Under the pieces are notes generated by a model. That model was not told where the DNA came from and searched no databases. It was given only the letters and a program-made list of their open reading frames with translations. Below are positions 11,946 to 24,131 of a stretch of DNA of 64,000 bases, one piece after another. A program made the position numbers and the translations under genes. Numbering within the stretch: the stretch's first letter is position 1; every line of letters starts with the position of its first letter. The DNA is from Paulownia fortunei (Eukaryota > Streptophyta > Magnoliopsida > Lamiales > Paulowniaceae), in assembly GCA_019321725.1 (NCBI GenBank), contig CM033108.1, positions 5,278,001-5,342,000 of the forward strand, written 5' to 3'.

Positions 11946-12587
11946 ATGGAAACCAAAAGAATTAGCTACTCCATTAATTCCCTCGTCGCAATTTTCCTTA
12001 CCTATTCTTCTTGCTTCGCATGTAGTCAAGAACCCAGAAACACTTCAGTCCTAGATGTGGATGGCAATCAACTCCAAACCAACACAAAGTACTACATAAT
12101 TCCCCCCCACGGCGGCCGAAGTGGTGGCGGGCTTGCCCTCTCCGTCAGGGACCCCCGCAACCCCTGCCCTCCTAACGTTCTGCAAGAAAACGACGAAACT
12201 TCTGTTGGCCTCTCCCTCAAAATTTTCCCTGCAGTGGACAGAAAACAGCTGCAGGACATAAGTTTGTCTACTGATGTGAACATCGCGTTCATGGCAGCCA
12301 CCACCTGTGTGCAGCGAACCGTGTGGCGGCTCGGCGGTGTCGACGGGATTACGGGGCTGCGCTACGTGAGGAGCGACGGTGTGCTGGGGCGGCCGGGGGC
12401 GGAGACGGTGGGGAACTGGTTCAAGATAGACGAGTATGGAAAGGGGTACAAGATTGTCTACTGTCCCAGTGTGTGCAGCTCATGCAGGGTTGAATGTGGG
12501 GATGTGGGTCTGTTTGTTGAGAATGGGAGGAGGTGGCTTGGTTTGGGTGGCCAACCCCTTGTAATTGCCTTCAAGAAAGTTGTATAA
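11946..12587 (+). CDS. Kunitz-type (STI/miraculin-like) protease inhibitor
   Basis: A single intact exon of 213 codons, as usual for the family. Residues 1-25 form a signal peptide (hydrophobic SLVAIFLTY core). The Kunitz STI signature follows at about 35-52 (VLDVDGNQLQTNTKYYII). The cysteines at 74, 121, 173, 177, 180 and 184 match the miraculin-like pattern, including the YCPSVCSSCRVECGDVG cluster, and suggest three disulfides. The fold is a beta-trefoil; members bind serine proteases in a substrate-like way and serve in defence against insects or in control of endogenous proteases. Inhibitory activity here is inferred, since some miraculin-like proteins have lost it. The GC content is clearly higher than its surroundings, as expected of a real gene. 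The start is the first ATG after the TATA-like motif and gives the complete signal peptide. Confidence 0.93.
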   Translation: METKRISYSINSLVAIFLTYSSCFACSQEPRNTSVLDVDGNQLQTNTKYYIIPPHGGRSGGGLALSVRDPRNPCPPNVLQENDETSVGLSLKIFPAVDRKQLQDISLSTDVNIAFMAATTCVQRTVWRLGGVDGITGLRYVRSDGVLGRPGAETVGNWFKIDEYGKGYKIVYCPSVCSSCRVECGDVGLFVENGRRWLGLGGQPLVIAFKKVV

Positions 12588-12639
12588 TGATTTTGATGAG
12601 AATTAATTAAACCCACGATTTGTCATGAGTTTGGTCCTT

Positions 12640-13800
12640 GTGAAAATTATATTGAAAATTTACTTTTATCCTCGACTTCATTATTTTATAAAAATAACAA
12701 GTTTAAACCTTTGAAGTATGTTCAAATTTGCGAAATCTACAAAAAAAAAACTCCTCGAGATTTGGGTTAATTTACACAAGTCTCGGGAGATTTATTTAAT
12801 CTAAAGTAATTTTTTATGAGATTTAATGTTTTTAACTTATTGTAAAATTTAAAATTATATATGATAATAGATAGAAGCACATTAAATTGTTTTAGTTTAT
12901 AATAATAGTATTTAAAGAAATTAGTCAGATATCTTCTTCAATTTAATTTTTTCTATACATTGTTTTTTATATTTTAACATTTATAAGTGAAGTGTTGTTG
13001 TTGCTATCAACATGAATATTTTAAACTTGACATTGAGCATGATATTTACCAGTGAGGATGAGGAAAATTAAAATGGTCCAAATTTAGGTCTAAATCCAAG
13101 TACAATGTAGCAAAAATGAATTTGAATTTGGACATTTAACTTTATGTATGATTAAAAATCTTTTATATGTTAAGGACATATCATAATTTTCCTTGGATAA
13201 ACCACATGTTGTCTAATTATAAAATGAGAAAACTTCAAGCAAGATAACTGTATTTGACAAATCATAGAAAAGGTCCCTGCATTTTAGACAAACTTCAAGG
13301 GAGATTTATGTAATTTTTAACAAATTACGAAAGAGACATTTAAAAAAAGAATTAGGGTTTTTAGGCTAGTAGTGTTTCAACACTTGTATTTTGACCAAAT
13401 CTTATGAGATGTATCTATATTTATTTCAAGAGAAAAAAAAGTCTTAACTAAACATAGAAAGTACTTAATTACATTTAGCTCTCTCTTATATTCACTTCAT
13501 TACAATTTCCCCTCTCCTCTTAAATTTAAACCCTAGGGCATTTTCATCCATGCAATATTTATATAGTTAAGTGGCAAAATTTGAAACTCACATAATTTTT
13601 TTTGCGGATGTTTGTATCCAAAACCCTAATAAAATGGGAGATTTGATAATTGTAGTGAATATAGAGGACAAGATTTCAAATGATAATGAAAAAAATGAGA
13701 GCAAAAAATTAGACATTTAACTATTTTAATAGGAAGGTAAATGTAATTAACCATAAAACATATCAAAATGCTAGAACATAGTCCAAATGTTTTAAGGATC
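12640..13800. repeat. Peroxidase-unit upstream repeat, copy R1
   Basis: Non-coding AT-rich sequence that recurs upstream of each peroxidase copy. TTTATTTAATCTAAAGTAA (near 12790) appears again near 27117, and in diverged form near 17183. The block from GGGCATTTTCATCCATGCA (about 13537) reappears from 53094. It shows that the tandem duplication unit starts soon after the Kunitz gene. R1 carries no obvious transposon and is the best reference for the ancestral unit. Confidence 0.75.
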
Positions 13801-14521
13801 TTGTAAGACACTCATTTTGGAGCCTGCTGTCAACTGGGGATCATCTTGAAAGTCAAGAGAAAAGAAGTGTATGCAAGGCTGTACCTTTAACATTTCATGA
13901 ATCTTTTTTCTATATCAAGGCTCCACCGTCAGTACCGCGTAAACGATGCATTGACAGCATAGTTTTATTATCCAACAAGGGAAATAGACAACCAAGTGTG
14001 TAAATGCAGCGTTACTTAAAATAACCATAGGAAAAGGTCAAAACAACTTCATCAGAAACAAAATTATAGAGGGTGGTTTTTAAAATTATTGTTGTTGTCG
14101 TTGTCAATGACAGTGAACGAAATTAACTAGAAAGAAATCGACCAACATAATAAATTTATTTATACTGCAGAAGTTTGAAAATTTTAACTGGGAAGTTTGA
14201 TCAAGTCCATATGGATGGAAGAACCGCGGAAGAGAAGACTATAGTACCACGGAAGAGTTCATTTTTCTTCCAAAACTGAGGTAATAAGCTGTTTAGTGGT
14301 TATGTACACGCATTGTTTTACTTAGTAAAACCAAGACTATGTCAGTGCTACTTAATAATAATATCCATGCGTCTATATATACAGTGGAAATGTCGATGGA
14401 TCTCTCCATCCTCATTCCTGAATCATTCTTCAGATAATAGTATTAGTCTAGTACTGTTCTGCACAGAATTGAATATTCTCTCTTTCATTCTACGTTGGCT
14501 TCTATTCTTGGGTATACAAAA
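13801..14521 (+). promoter_or_regulatory. Peroxidase 1 upstream/promoter region with TATA box
   Basis: A TATATATA box lies at 14374-14381, 148 bases before the ATG. The sequence from about 14090 to the ATG is conserved in all three peroxidase copies, including GAGGTAATAAGCTGTTTAG and the TATA context. The block 13800-14090 is shared with copy 2 but missing from copy 3. A TTG-initiated extension of nine codons upstream of the ATG is not a start: no copy has an ATG there. Confidence 0.6.
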
Positions 14522-15892
14522 ATGGCCTGTAGAGTTAAATTGTCAAGCCCAATCTTTTTCTTGATATTGTTTTTCACTGTATCTGAATTGGCCACTGTTT
14601 CATTGGCTTCTCTAAAAGTTGGTTACTACAAATACAGTTGCCCATCTGCAGAAGCAATTGTAAAGAAAGCAGTGGAGAGAGCTGTGTCCAGGAACCCTGG
14701 CCTTGGAGCAGGCATCATCAGAATGCATTTTCATGATTGTTTTGTCAGGGTATGCCCCTCTTTTTCCATAAATTGCTTTGCATACGGTAACATATATTAT
14801 TAATTTTGTAATTACTCAGTTTTCACAAAACTACTAGGGAGGGAATTGTTGGCCTGAGTGTGGCAACAATTGCCCTCTTGGCAAAGGCCCTGTGTGTGGG
14901 CCTGTACCACAATCTAAATGAGGCATTTGAACTATTGTGAAATTTTAAAAATTTAAATAGTATTATTGCTATTAGTTATAACATTTAGTATAAGGGCAAA
15001 AGATCAGTCCTAGAATACTAAGAATATATGTTATAAAGAGACTAACAATTAACTAGGCGGCTGAACTAATTAATTATTTTGTATTCTAAAAGTAAATTGC
15101 CTGTCTTTCTGTTTACAGGGTTGTGATGCATCAGTCCTGCTTGATTCCACTCCAGGCCGTCGTTCGGAGAAAGAACATCCAGCCAACAATCCAAGCTTGC
15201 GTGGATTCGAAGTGATTGATGAGGCCAAGGCCGAGCTTGAAGCTGCCTGCCCAAGAACTGTTTCATGTGCAGATATTATGGCGTTTGCAGCCCGTGACAG
15301 TGCCTACAAACTCGGTGCTATCAACTACATGGTGCCATCAGGGCGCCGTGATGGAAGAGTATCCCTTGAAGACGATGTTACTGCAAATCTTCCCCCTCCC
15401 TCATTCGATGCCAGCCAACTCCAACAAAATTTTGCACGAAAAGGGCTTTCAACAGAAGAAATGGTGACCCTGTCCGGGGCACATTCCATTGGAATTTCAC
15501 ATTGTTCATCTTTCTCAAACAGGCTTTACAACTTCAACTCCACTCATCCTCAGGATCCTTCCATGGATTCAAACTTTGCCAGGGAATTGAGGAAAAAGTG
15601 CCCCAGGCCTAATCCGAATGCTGCAAATGATCCGACTGTGCCACTTGATGTTGTGACACCAAACAGATTGGATAACAAGTACTATCTGAATTTGAAAAAC
15701 CGACGTGGTTTGCTAACTTCGGATCAGACTCTTTTGAGCAGCACTTCGACTGCTTTGATGGTGAGGAGGAACGCGAAACATGGTGCTTCTTGGGCTAATA
15801 AGTTTGCAGATGCAATGGTGAAAATGGGTTATATTGATGTTCTCACTGGAAACCAGGGTGGGATCAGGATGAATTGCAGGGTTGTCAACTGA
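14522..15892 (+). CDS. Class III peroxidase, copy 1 (intact)
   Basis: Two exons, 14522-14749 and 15119-15892, joined at a phase-0 GT-AG intron of 369 bases, encode 333 residues. A signal peptide ends near residue 29. The distal haem site RMHFHDCF gives catalytic Arg67 and His71; the proximal ligand is His198 in [12 protein letters not shown]. Eight conserved cysteines (40, 73, 78, 120, 126, 205, 237, 329) allow the four family disulfides. An NST glycosylation site is present at 216-218. The product is a secreted haem enzyme that oxidises phenolics with hydrogen peroxide, acting in wall cross-linking, lignin or defence; sequence resembles peroxidase 5-like proteins. Most class III genes have three introns; only the first conserved one is present here and in both other copies. 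It has Met in SCADIMAF where copies 2 and 3 have Ile. Confidence 0.95.
14839..14877. repeat. Inverted repeat in the peroxidase 1 intron
   Basis: GAGGGAATTGTTG and CAACAATTGCCCTC pair with one bulge around a 12-base loop. Diverged versions stand in the introns of copies 2 (near 24450) and 3 (near 54080). It could be a MITE-like remnant that predates the duplications. Confidence 0.55.
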
Positions 15893-16790
15893 AAATGGCT
15901 ACAAATTTTTTGTTGTTTGTTCTTGTTTTTCTTCTTCTTATTCTTTCATTGCAACTACAACTGTTTTGAAACTGTAAGCAGTTCTCCAATTGTATCAAAG
16001 GAAAGGAAATTTATTATTTTTGAAATTGAACAATTTTCATGAAAAAATGTCATTGTTATTGTCAGGTTTTATTTTGCACACTTGTCTAAGCATGTGCCGT
16101 CATAAAAGTAAAAAGGGTGAAAATTTATATTTTGGATCCTTTATTTTAATTTATATTTCATTATGTATTGTGGATATACGACAAGTGTATATGATCACAA
16201 TTAAGTGTTTATTTAAAAAAATATTTTATGAACTTGGTGTTAATCTTATAAATTAAAATAAAAGATGTAATATAATTTTAAATTGAGAATTTGAACTGGA
16301 AATGCAATCTTTAGCTACAATTGTTGACATTCGGGCGAGTGAGTAGTGCACTATTTTCCTTTTCTTTCTAACATTTCCTTTCTTGGTTTTTCTTTTTCTC
16401 CTTCGATTGGTTTGGCTGCAAGTCATGGTTTGTTAAAATGGTGACTTATGTTGCATTGTTTCAAAACATAACTTAATTGAGGTTGGAACAGTGGGGGAAT
16501 GACTGTGGAACTGTGGAACAGCTGAAAAAGTAAGGATGTCGTGAGTAGAATGATAGAAATAGTGGAACAGATAAATTGCAACAATCAATTAATTGTATTT
16601 GTTCAGGAAAAATTGTAGTCCGTGGTATACATTCATTGTACTATATCATGAGTCTTATTTAGCACGATAAGCCAATAGAATTGTTATTTTTCTCATAAGT
16701 ATTGGAACAAATACCTAATATTTCACAATAATGATTGACTTTTATGATCATGCGAAGGCAGGTTGCTAGCCGCACCCCTACCTTTTCTCT
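15893..16790. other. Peroxidase 1 3' UTR and downstream unit sequence
   Basis: The T-rich 3' flank is shared with copies 2 and 3 (for example GCAGTTCTCCAATTG). Further down, 16300-16720 matches 62630-62960. Compared with units 2 and 3, about 0.5 kb that starts GTTTGAGGTATT is missing here. Confidence 0.6.
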
Positions 16791-18020
16791 ATATAAAGAT
16801 GAAAAAATAAATAAAAATTAGGTTCATAGTGAATTTCAACTTGGAAGGTCTTTAATATAGTATGGGCATTGGGCACCATTAGGGCTAAGTAATGGACAAA
16901 CGACATTTCTCTGTCCGTCCTCGTCAACTCAATTTTCCAAATTTTTTTGTTGTATTTGGACGTGGATTTGGTCAAAAAAAAAAAAAAGAAAACCCTTTTC
17001 ATTGTTTGATTGTTAAAAAAGAAATACCAATAAAATACATGTTCAAGTATAATTTTAAGAAAAATATATTTTTTTATAAACCTTTGAAGTTTGTTCAAAT
17101 AAAAAAAAAATCCCAGAAAATTTGTCTAAATTTATTGAAAAAAAACCCTCCTTCGGGGTCTGTGTTAATATACACTAGTCCCTAGTGATTTATTTTAATC
17201 TAATGTGATTTTTCATGAAATTTAAAATTTTAACTTATAAAATAAGTATTTAAAGAAATTACTCACATATCTTCTACAATTTCATTTTTTTCTACGCTTA
17301 ATTTTTTATGTCTCAATATTAATAAGCTTCGTTGTGTTGTTAATGTCATCAACATGAACAATCAATTTATAACTCATATCAAATAACCCCCCATATAGGG
17401 CTTGAATGTTTTAAACTTGACATTAAGCATGATATTGACGAGTGAGGATGAGGAAAAATAAAATGGTTCAAATCTGAGTCTAAATCCAAACATGAAATTG
17501 GATTTGGATATTTAACTTTGTGTGCGATTAAAAATCTCTTTAACTGTTTAGAATATTATATAATCTTTCTTGAATAAACCATTGAGAATCTAATTCTAAA
17601 ATGAGAAAACTTCAAGAAAGGTTATTGCATTTGAAAAACCATAGAATAGGTCCATCATTTTAGACAAACTTTAAGGGAGATTTATGTAAGTTATAACAAA
17701 TGACAAAAAAGACACTTTACAAAAAATATTAGGGTTTTTTAGTTTGTTAGTATTAGGGAAGGTAAATATAATTTCAAAAACTTGAGGGGTCTATCTACCT
17801 ATATTTAGATCAAATCTTATGGGATGTTTTGATAATTATTACAAGAAAAAAGAAGAAGAATAAAAGTGGAAAAAATAAGAGAAATAGTGGAAATTCTTAT
17901 CATTCTTTTGATAATTAAATATATTTAAATATAGTTTTAGTTGAACCATCTCGCTCAATAAGTTTTTATTCTATACATTTTTCAATTGTTCTCAAGATTA
18001 AGTAAATTCAGCTTATTTTC
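16790..18020. repeat. Peroxidase-unit upstream repeat, copy R2 (left part)
   Basis: It matches R3 from about 26760 (GTGAATTTCAACTTGG / CTGAATTTCAACTTGA, GGGCACCA, AAGTAATGGAC) and R1 from about 12640. No gene. A LINE interrupts it on the right. Confidence 0.7.
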
Positions 18021-18024
18021 ATTC

Positions 18025-19650
18025 TCTGGTCAAGAAAAAATGGCAAAGATCATATATTTATAACATTGAGGAGGATGGTGCGGTTCTAGTTTCTCCAGAA
18101 GCGATCCTGTTGCTCATTTTTTTGAGAAGTTATTGATTGGAGGCGAGACTGATTTTGTGGAAAATGATTTGAATGGCATTCATCATATTCTCACGAATGA
18201 GGATAGATCATTTGTGTGTGCAGTGTCGTCGTTGGATGAGGTCAAATTCGTGGTGTTTAGAATTAATCCGGATAGTGTTGCTGGTCCAGATGGTTTTTCT
18301 TTCTTGTTTTTTCAATATTGTTGGAGTTTTATTTCAAGTGATTTATTTAAGGCGTGCATTGATTTTGTTAACGACATTCCTATGCTAAGGAGTTTCACTG
18401 CGACCTCAATTGAGTTTATACCAAAGGTTGATGATCCTCATGGTTTGACTGACTTTCGACCAATAAGCCTCTGTAGTGTTATCAACAAGGTTTTTTCTAA
18501 TCTCCTATGTAACAAATTAATTTTCATACTTTCTAAGCTTGTCTCTCCTTTTCAGAGCGATTTTGTGCTAGAAAGACTTATTAGTGATAACATACTTTTA
18601 GCACAAGAACTCATACATGTGATTGATGGTAAGTGCAAGGAGGCAAATTTGATAATAAAGCTTGATGTGGCAAAAGCATATGACATGGTACAATGACACT
18701 TTTTGTATGCTACAAATTTGGATTTCCTAATTCATGGATTGGTTTGGTGAAAAACTGCATGAAAAATTCATGGTTTTCTATTCTTGTCAATGGACAATCT
18801 GCAGGCTTCTTTAAATCAACTTGAGGTTTAAGGCAAGGGATCCTTTAACCCCAACTTTGTTTGTCCTTACTTTAGAATTTTTATCTTGAGGACTTGTCTG
18901 CAGTATCAGGCAGGAGATGGTCCTTTAGTCGCACATTTGGCTTATGCTAACGATGTAATTATCTTTACCAAAGCCAACGATAGAGGAATTGCAATACTGA
19001 TGGATATTCTACATTCAAATGAGGCAATGTCCGGATAGTCAATCAATATGGACAAAAGTTTCTTTATGGCAACAAAGAGGATGCCTACTCAATGTCTGTA
19101 GCAGATAAAGATGCTTACCGATTTTTCGTAAAAAATCTACCAATCACATATTTGGGTGCACCTCTATATAAGAGGAGGAAGAAAACAAGTTTGTTTGATG
19201 GTATTCTAGCAAAAATAAGAGATAGAATAGCCGACTGGGAGAAAAAATGCTTCTTTATGGTGGTTAGCTAGGAGGTTGCAACACCTCATTTCACGATTCA
19301 AGAACAGAGTTAGATTTATGCAGATTCGTTGTCATATATTTTTCGAGAAGGAAATCAAATCGGTGACTTTCTGGCTAACTATGCTCGTGACTTACAATCT
19401 TTAGGGATTTGGATGCCTTTCCAATTTCCACGAGAGATTAGAGGCCTCATAAAATTAGATAGATTTAATTTGCCATACTTTAGGTTTCCTTAGAATGCTT
19501 ATAAGGGAGTAGTATTCCTTATTTTTTGATTTCTAAGATTTTTGCTTTTGATGTATAAAACATTTCTTTTGTTGCTTTTTATCAATAAACTGGTTGGGGT
19601 CTATGCCTAATCCCACGCCTAGGCACATATGGTTTTAACCAAAAAAAATT
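18025..19650 (+). mobile_element. LINE (L1-type non-LTR retrotransposon), 5'-truncated and decayed
   Basis: An uninterrupted frame to 18696 encodes reverse-transcriptase fingers and palm: GPDGFSFLFFQYCW, DFRPISLCSVINK, SDNILLAQELIHVIDGK and IIKLDVAKAYD, all typical of plant L1. Beyond it the frame breaks repeatedly. The catalytic YADD appears as YAND (18943-18954), so the first aspartate is lost. A plant-type RNase H remnant follows near 19310-19490. The element ends in an A-rich tail near 19640 after a short GC-richer 3' stretch. It sits within the peroxidase-unit repeat: R2 sequence resumes at about 19655. Confidence 0.88.
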
Positions 19651-19654
19651 ATAA

Positions 19655-20176
19655 AAAATAAAGACGGGAAAATAAAAATTTAACTTTTAGTAGGGAGGTA
19701 AATGTAATTTACCATAATAAATATCTAAATGTTGGAGCATGGTCCCAATCTGTTAGGTTGCATTTTGGACGGAAAAATTTGGATTTGAGGTAAGGATTTA
19801 GGGGAAATATTTCAAATGACTCATTTTAAGATAAATTTGAAATCAACCACAATAACTCCAAAAATAGCTCAAAATAGAAATTTAAGAATTTGAAATTTAT
19901 TGTATTATGAGATTATCCAAATAAGTTTAATGAATTTGTTATTATGTATTAAAAATCCTTACCTTCAAATCCATCAATCCAAATGAAGTCTTAAGGATCT
20001 TGTAAGATAATCATTTTGGAGTCTGTAGTCACCTGGGGACCATCTTGATGATAAAAAAAAAAGAAGTATATACAAGGCTCCATCGCCACCGCACCAAGTG
20101 TGACCAAGTGTGTAAATGCGGCTTTACTTAAAATAACCAAAAGAAAAAGTCAAAATGACTTCATTAGAAACATTTT
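19655..20176. repeat. Peroxidase-unit repeat R2 (right part) with a duplicated flank
   Basis: Sequence corresponding to 13690-14060 of unit 1. The part 19992-20176 (TTGTAAGATAATCATTTTGG onwards) is repeated at 23407-23670 on the other side of the gypsy fragment, with an internal deletion in this left copy. Confidence 0.6.
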
Positions 20177-21601
20177 TGATAAGTTGGTTTTATACAACCA
20201 TTTCATATCCTTTTACTTAATAAATTTTTTTATCTTCAAGCACTTTATGTGTTTTTGTGTTATTGTGTAGATTTGATGGAAAGGAGAAAAAAAATTGGAA
20301 AAGAAAATAAAAATTCATAAAAATTTGGAAGTCATACCATGACTCGAAATTGGAGTCGAGGCCTTGAAGTTGATGATAATCCAGATTATTTAGTGCCACA
20401 ACGCCAAATTTTCAAGCCCTAGTGCTAAAAATAATTGAATTTACAAAAGAAGGTAGACCACTAGGAGCTGCAGCCCCTGGAAATGGAGTTACGACGCTAG
20501 TTAGAAAGAATGACAGAATGTTTGGTGCCATGGCTCTGATTTTTAGAGCCATAGTTCCAATTGGACAAATTGTTTGGAGCCGTGATGCTAGTTCATTCTA
20601 GCTGAGACAAACAGTTTGGGGTTGTGACCCTTAAATTCAGAGTCGCGACTCTAGTTCGTGAAAATTTTAAAAGCACAATTTTTAGTCCGATTTTGAGACT
20701 TCTTTTTGGAGGACTATAAAAGACAACTTCCAAAACACATTTAGGGATTTCCTTCGGGCTGAAAAATACAAGAAAAATGTGAGGAGAAGACAACAAAAGG
20801 CTTCAAGATTCAAAATTTGGGGTTTCTTTTTCAAGATTTCAGAGTTTTTCTTTTTTGCTCATTTTATTTTACCTTTAGTCATGAATTCTTATTTATTTAT
20901 GAATTTGATAGATATGATTAGGGGTTAAGTTCCTAATCTAGGATTTTGATATAACCTAATTAGGATGATTTGAATTTCTCCTTCAATTCAATTGAATGCT
21001 TATTTGATCTAGTTGAGCTTTTTACATGTATCTTAATACTTTTAATTACTTGGTCACTAAGTAAATGATTTTCTAATCATATTGACTTGGGAGGTGATAT
21101 ATGTTTCTAGTTTTATGTGTAGAAAATTATTAATTATATGTAATATAGGAATATCGTTGCATGATTTGTGTAGTTTTGATTGAGATCCATAGAGTCCAGT
21201 AATTTATTGATTGTTTAATTCATATAGGAATATAATGAGTTAATAATTAATAAAATTTTCATTAGATCTTGAGAGAGACTATTGAATAATTAAAGGATTC
21301 TTGACTATCAACTCAAAAATAAATTGGGATTTATGAGATTGAGTATTCAAATCGAACTAGTTATGGTGAAATCATAACCCTAGGTTTTTAAGTCATTGAA
21401 ATTATCCTTATTTGATTTTGCATATTAGTTTAGTGATAATTTATTTTAGTTTGCATTAATCACCACTCTATTACGATTGTTCAAATTTAGAGTTAACCTA
21501 TTTTGATACTTAGTTGTTCAACAGTCATCGTAGAAACAATACTTCACTCATCCACTTTATTACTTGTCTACGATAACGTACACTTGTATTCACAAAATTC
21601 A
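20177..21601 (+). repeat. 5' LTR of the Athila-like element
   Basis: It starts TGATAAGTTGG and ends CACAAAATTCA. It shares ordered words with the reverse complement of 59570-60870: the CATAACCCTAGG region, GATAACGTACACTTG and TGATAAG at the start. It includes a perfect palindrome, GAGTCGCGACTC (20640-20651). Confidence 0.75.
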
Positions 21602-21612
21602 AAATAAATTTT

Positions 21613-21630
21613 TGGCATTATTGTCGGGGA
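21613..21630 (+). promoter_or_regulatory. Primer-binding site of the gypsy element
   Basis: TGGCATTATTGTCGGGGA is a diverged version of the TGGCGCCGTTGCCGGGGA site used by Athila and Tat elements. It stands 11 bases after the LTR. Confidence 0.7.
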
Positions 21631-21734
21631 TTGTTTGTACTTATTAATTTCGATACCCAGTAATTTTGATTTTAATTTGAACTATTATTTTATTTTTTTT
21701 ATTGTTGTTCTTGATTTTTTCAGGTGTTTTTAGG

Positions 21735-23400
21735 TGTATGAGAAAATTTAGAGATGGAGTTTTGATCCCTTTTGATTTGAAATTGAAAACTTGCAAACAA
21801 AATCGAAAGAAAAAAAGAGAAGCCTCTAATTCACCCCAAGACACTATAGAAGACGAAATAGTAGCTAATGGTACCAACAAAGTGCCACAACAGGCACTAG
21901 GAGTCACCAAAATGGCACTTCGAGATTATACCTTGCCGTTGGTAAATGAGAACCTTACAGGAATCAAACGCCCTACCATTTAGGCCAACGATTTAGAGAT
22001 CAAGCCGGCTATTATCCAAATGGTTTCAGCTTAATCAGTTCTGTGGTTTAGCCAACAAGGATCCAAATACACACATATCCAATTTTCTTGAAATCTGTTA
22101 TACATTCAAACATAATGACTCAGTGATTATGCCATTAAATTGAGGCTATTCCCCTTCTCATTAAAGGACAAGACAAAAATTTGGTTGAACTCATTACCAC
22201 CTGGTACAATAACCACATGGGCCAACTTATCTCAAACCTTCCTAGCCAAATACTTCCCACCAGCTAAGACGGGCAAATATGTGGAATGATATCACTACAT
22301 TTTCTCAATATGACTTCGAATCTTTGCATGAGGCATGGAAAATGTACAAGGATCTTTTGAGAAGGTTCTCCCATCACGGTCTGCCAAAATGATTGCAAGT
22401 TCAGACATTTTACAATGGTTTGAGCAGCATAGCCTGAACTTTAGTGGACGTAGCCGCTGGCGGGCTCTTATGGACAAAACACACAAGGAGGCCTATGAAT
22501 TTCTTGAGAAGATGACTGCAAATGCTTATTAATGGCCTTTTGAGATAATTACACTAAAGAAAACATTTAGGTTCATGAAGTTGATGCACTCACTACTTTC
22601 ACTACCCAAGTTACTACATTGTCTCAGCAAGTTAATTCTTTCATTGCTAATCCGAGCTCCACATGAGTTGAGGTATGCAATGTTTGCAATTGTCCTCACC
22701 CCAGTATTGAATGCCAAGTTGGGAATCCCTTTGCCCTATCTCAGCCACAACAATCACAGTTTGTGGGCAATGTTACATGGTAGAACAATCCGTACTCCAA
22801 CACCTATAATTCAAAATGGCATAATCATCCAAACTTTTCATGGAGGAATGGGCACAATGCAGTGAAATCACCACATCAAATTTTCAGCCTCTAAATTAGT
22901 CTCAACAAGCACCTAAAGTCTCTCTAGAAAATGCTCTCGTCCAACTAGCAATGACTACAATTCAATTTATTGCAAGAATAGAGACATCATTACAGAAACA
23001 AGAGTCTTCTATTCAAAATTAATCAGCCTCTATTTGAAACTTGGAGGTTCAAGTGGGCCAAATTGCCAATGTGCTGAGTGCAAGACCTCAAGGGTCATTG
23101 CCTAGCAACACAGAGACTAACCCCAAGGAGATTGTGCGGGCCATTACTTTGCGTAGTTAAAGAGTTGCCGGAGTTTGAAAGTAAAGCCAATGCCAAAGAA
23201 TCCGAAAAAAGAGAGTACAATTGAGGAGTCTAATGAAGTACCAAGCAAGGAAGTGGAGAGGCCTAAGTCGAAGCTGTTTCCAAATAACCCTCTCCCATAT
23301 GTGCCTCCCATCCTATTTTCTCAACGTTTCCAAAAATAAAAATAAGATAAACAATTTTCTAAGTTTCTGAATGTCTATAAAAGCAATTTTCTAAATTTTC
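21735..23400 (+). pseudogene. gypsy gag (broken)
   Basis: Recognisable Athila/gypsy capsid segments occur in shifting frames: NENLTGIKRPTI (about 21946-21981), [20 protein letters not shown] and PPGTITTWANLSQTFLAKYF (about 22140-22255), then THKEAYEFLEKMTANAY before a stop at 22530. A PYVPPILFSQRF segment (about 23298-23333) marks the start of the gag-protease linker. Several stops and frameshifts exclude function. Confidence 0.82.
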
Positions 23401-23406
23401 TAAGCA

Positions 23407-24131
23407 ATTGTAAGATACTCATTTTGGTGCCTGCAATCACCTCACCTGGGGATCATCTTGATGATCAAGAGAAAAGAAGTATATGCAAGGCCGTACCTAT
23501 AATATTTCATGATTTTTTCTTCTATCTCAAGGCTCCACCGCCACCGCGTAAACGATGCATTCACAGCATAGTTTTATTATCCAACAAGGGGGAAAAAAAA
23601 CTAAGTGTGTAAATGCGGTGTTACTTAAAATAACCAAAGGAAAAGGTCAAAATGACTTCATTAGAAACATTTTTCTGATATTTTCTTGATAGAGGGTGGT
23701 TTTTCAAATTATTGTTGTCGTCGTTGTCAATGACAATTAACAAAATTAACAAGAAAGAAATCGACCAACACAATAAATTTATTTATACTTCAAAAGTTTG
23801 AAAATTTTAACTGGGAAGTTTGATTAGGTCCATATCAATGGAAGAATCGCGGAAGAGAAGAATATAGTACCACGGAAGAGTTCAATTTTCTTCCAAAACT
23901 GAGGTAATAAGCTGTTTAGTGGTTATGTATACGCATTGCTTTACTTAGTAAAACCAAGACTATGTCATTGCTACTTAATAATAATATCCATGCATCTATA
24001 TATACCGCGGAAATGTCGATGGATCTCTCCATCCTCATTCCTGAATCATTCTTCTGATAATAGTATTAGTCTAGTATTCTGCATAGAATTGAATATTCAC
24101 TTTTCATTCTACCTTGGCTGGGAATACAAAG
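23407..24131 (+). promoter_or_regulatory. Peroxidase 2 upstream/promoter region with TATA box
   Basis: This matches 13800-14521 of unit 1 throughout. The TATATATA box is at 23997-24004, 135 bases before the ATG; a 13-base deletion close to the ATG explains the shorter distance. Confidence 0.6.

Larger units (their letters stand above)
20177..23405 (+). mobile_element. Ty3/gypsy (Athila-like) element, truncated: 5' LTR, PBS and gag only
   Basis: The element begins TGATAAGTTGG and has a 1.4 kb LTR, a primer-binding site and a decayed gag. It stops abruptly near 23405, where peroxidase-unit DNA resumes. No pol or 3' LTR is present. A related LTR lies in reverse at 59570-60870. Confidence 0.85.

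Noticed and set aside
12092..12304. Minus-strand open frame opposite the Kunitz gene
   Set aside because: Antisense shadow of a GC-rich exon without similarity to a known protein.
14495..14521. Nine-codon N-terminal extension of peroxidase 1 (and the same in copies 2 and 3)
   Set aside because: It begins with TTG, not ATG. The ATG at 14522 has good context and gives a normal signal peptide.
15066..15266. Minus-strand open frame repeated at each peroxidase (also near 24672 and 54308)
   Set aside because: It is a shadow of conserved exon 2; repetition reflects gene duplication, not a second gene.
18173..18388. Second open frame overlapping the LINE reverse transcriptase
   Set aside because: The frame from 18133 contains the RT motifs; the other is out of frame with them.
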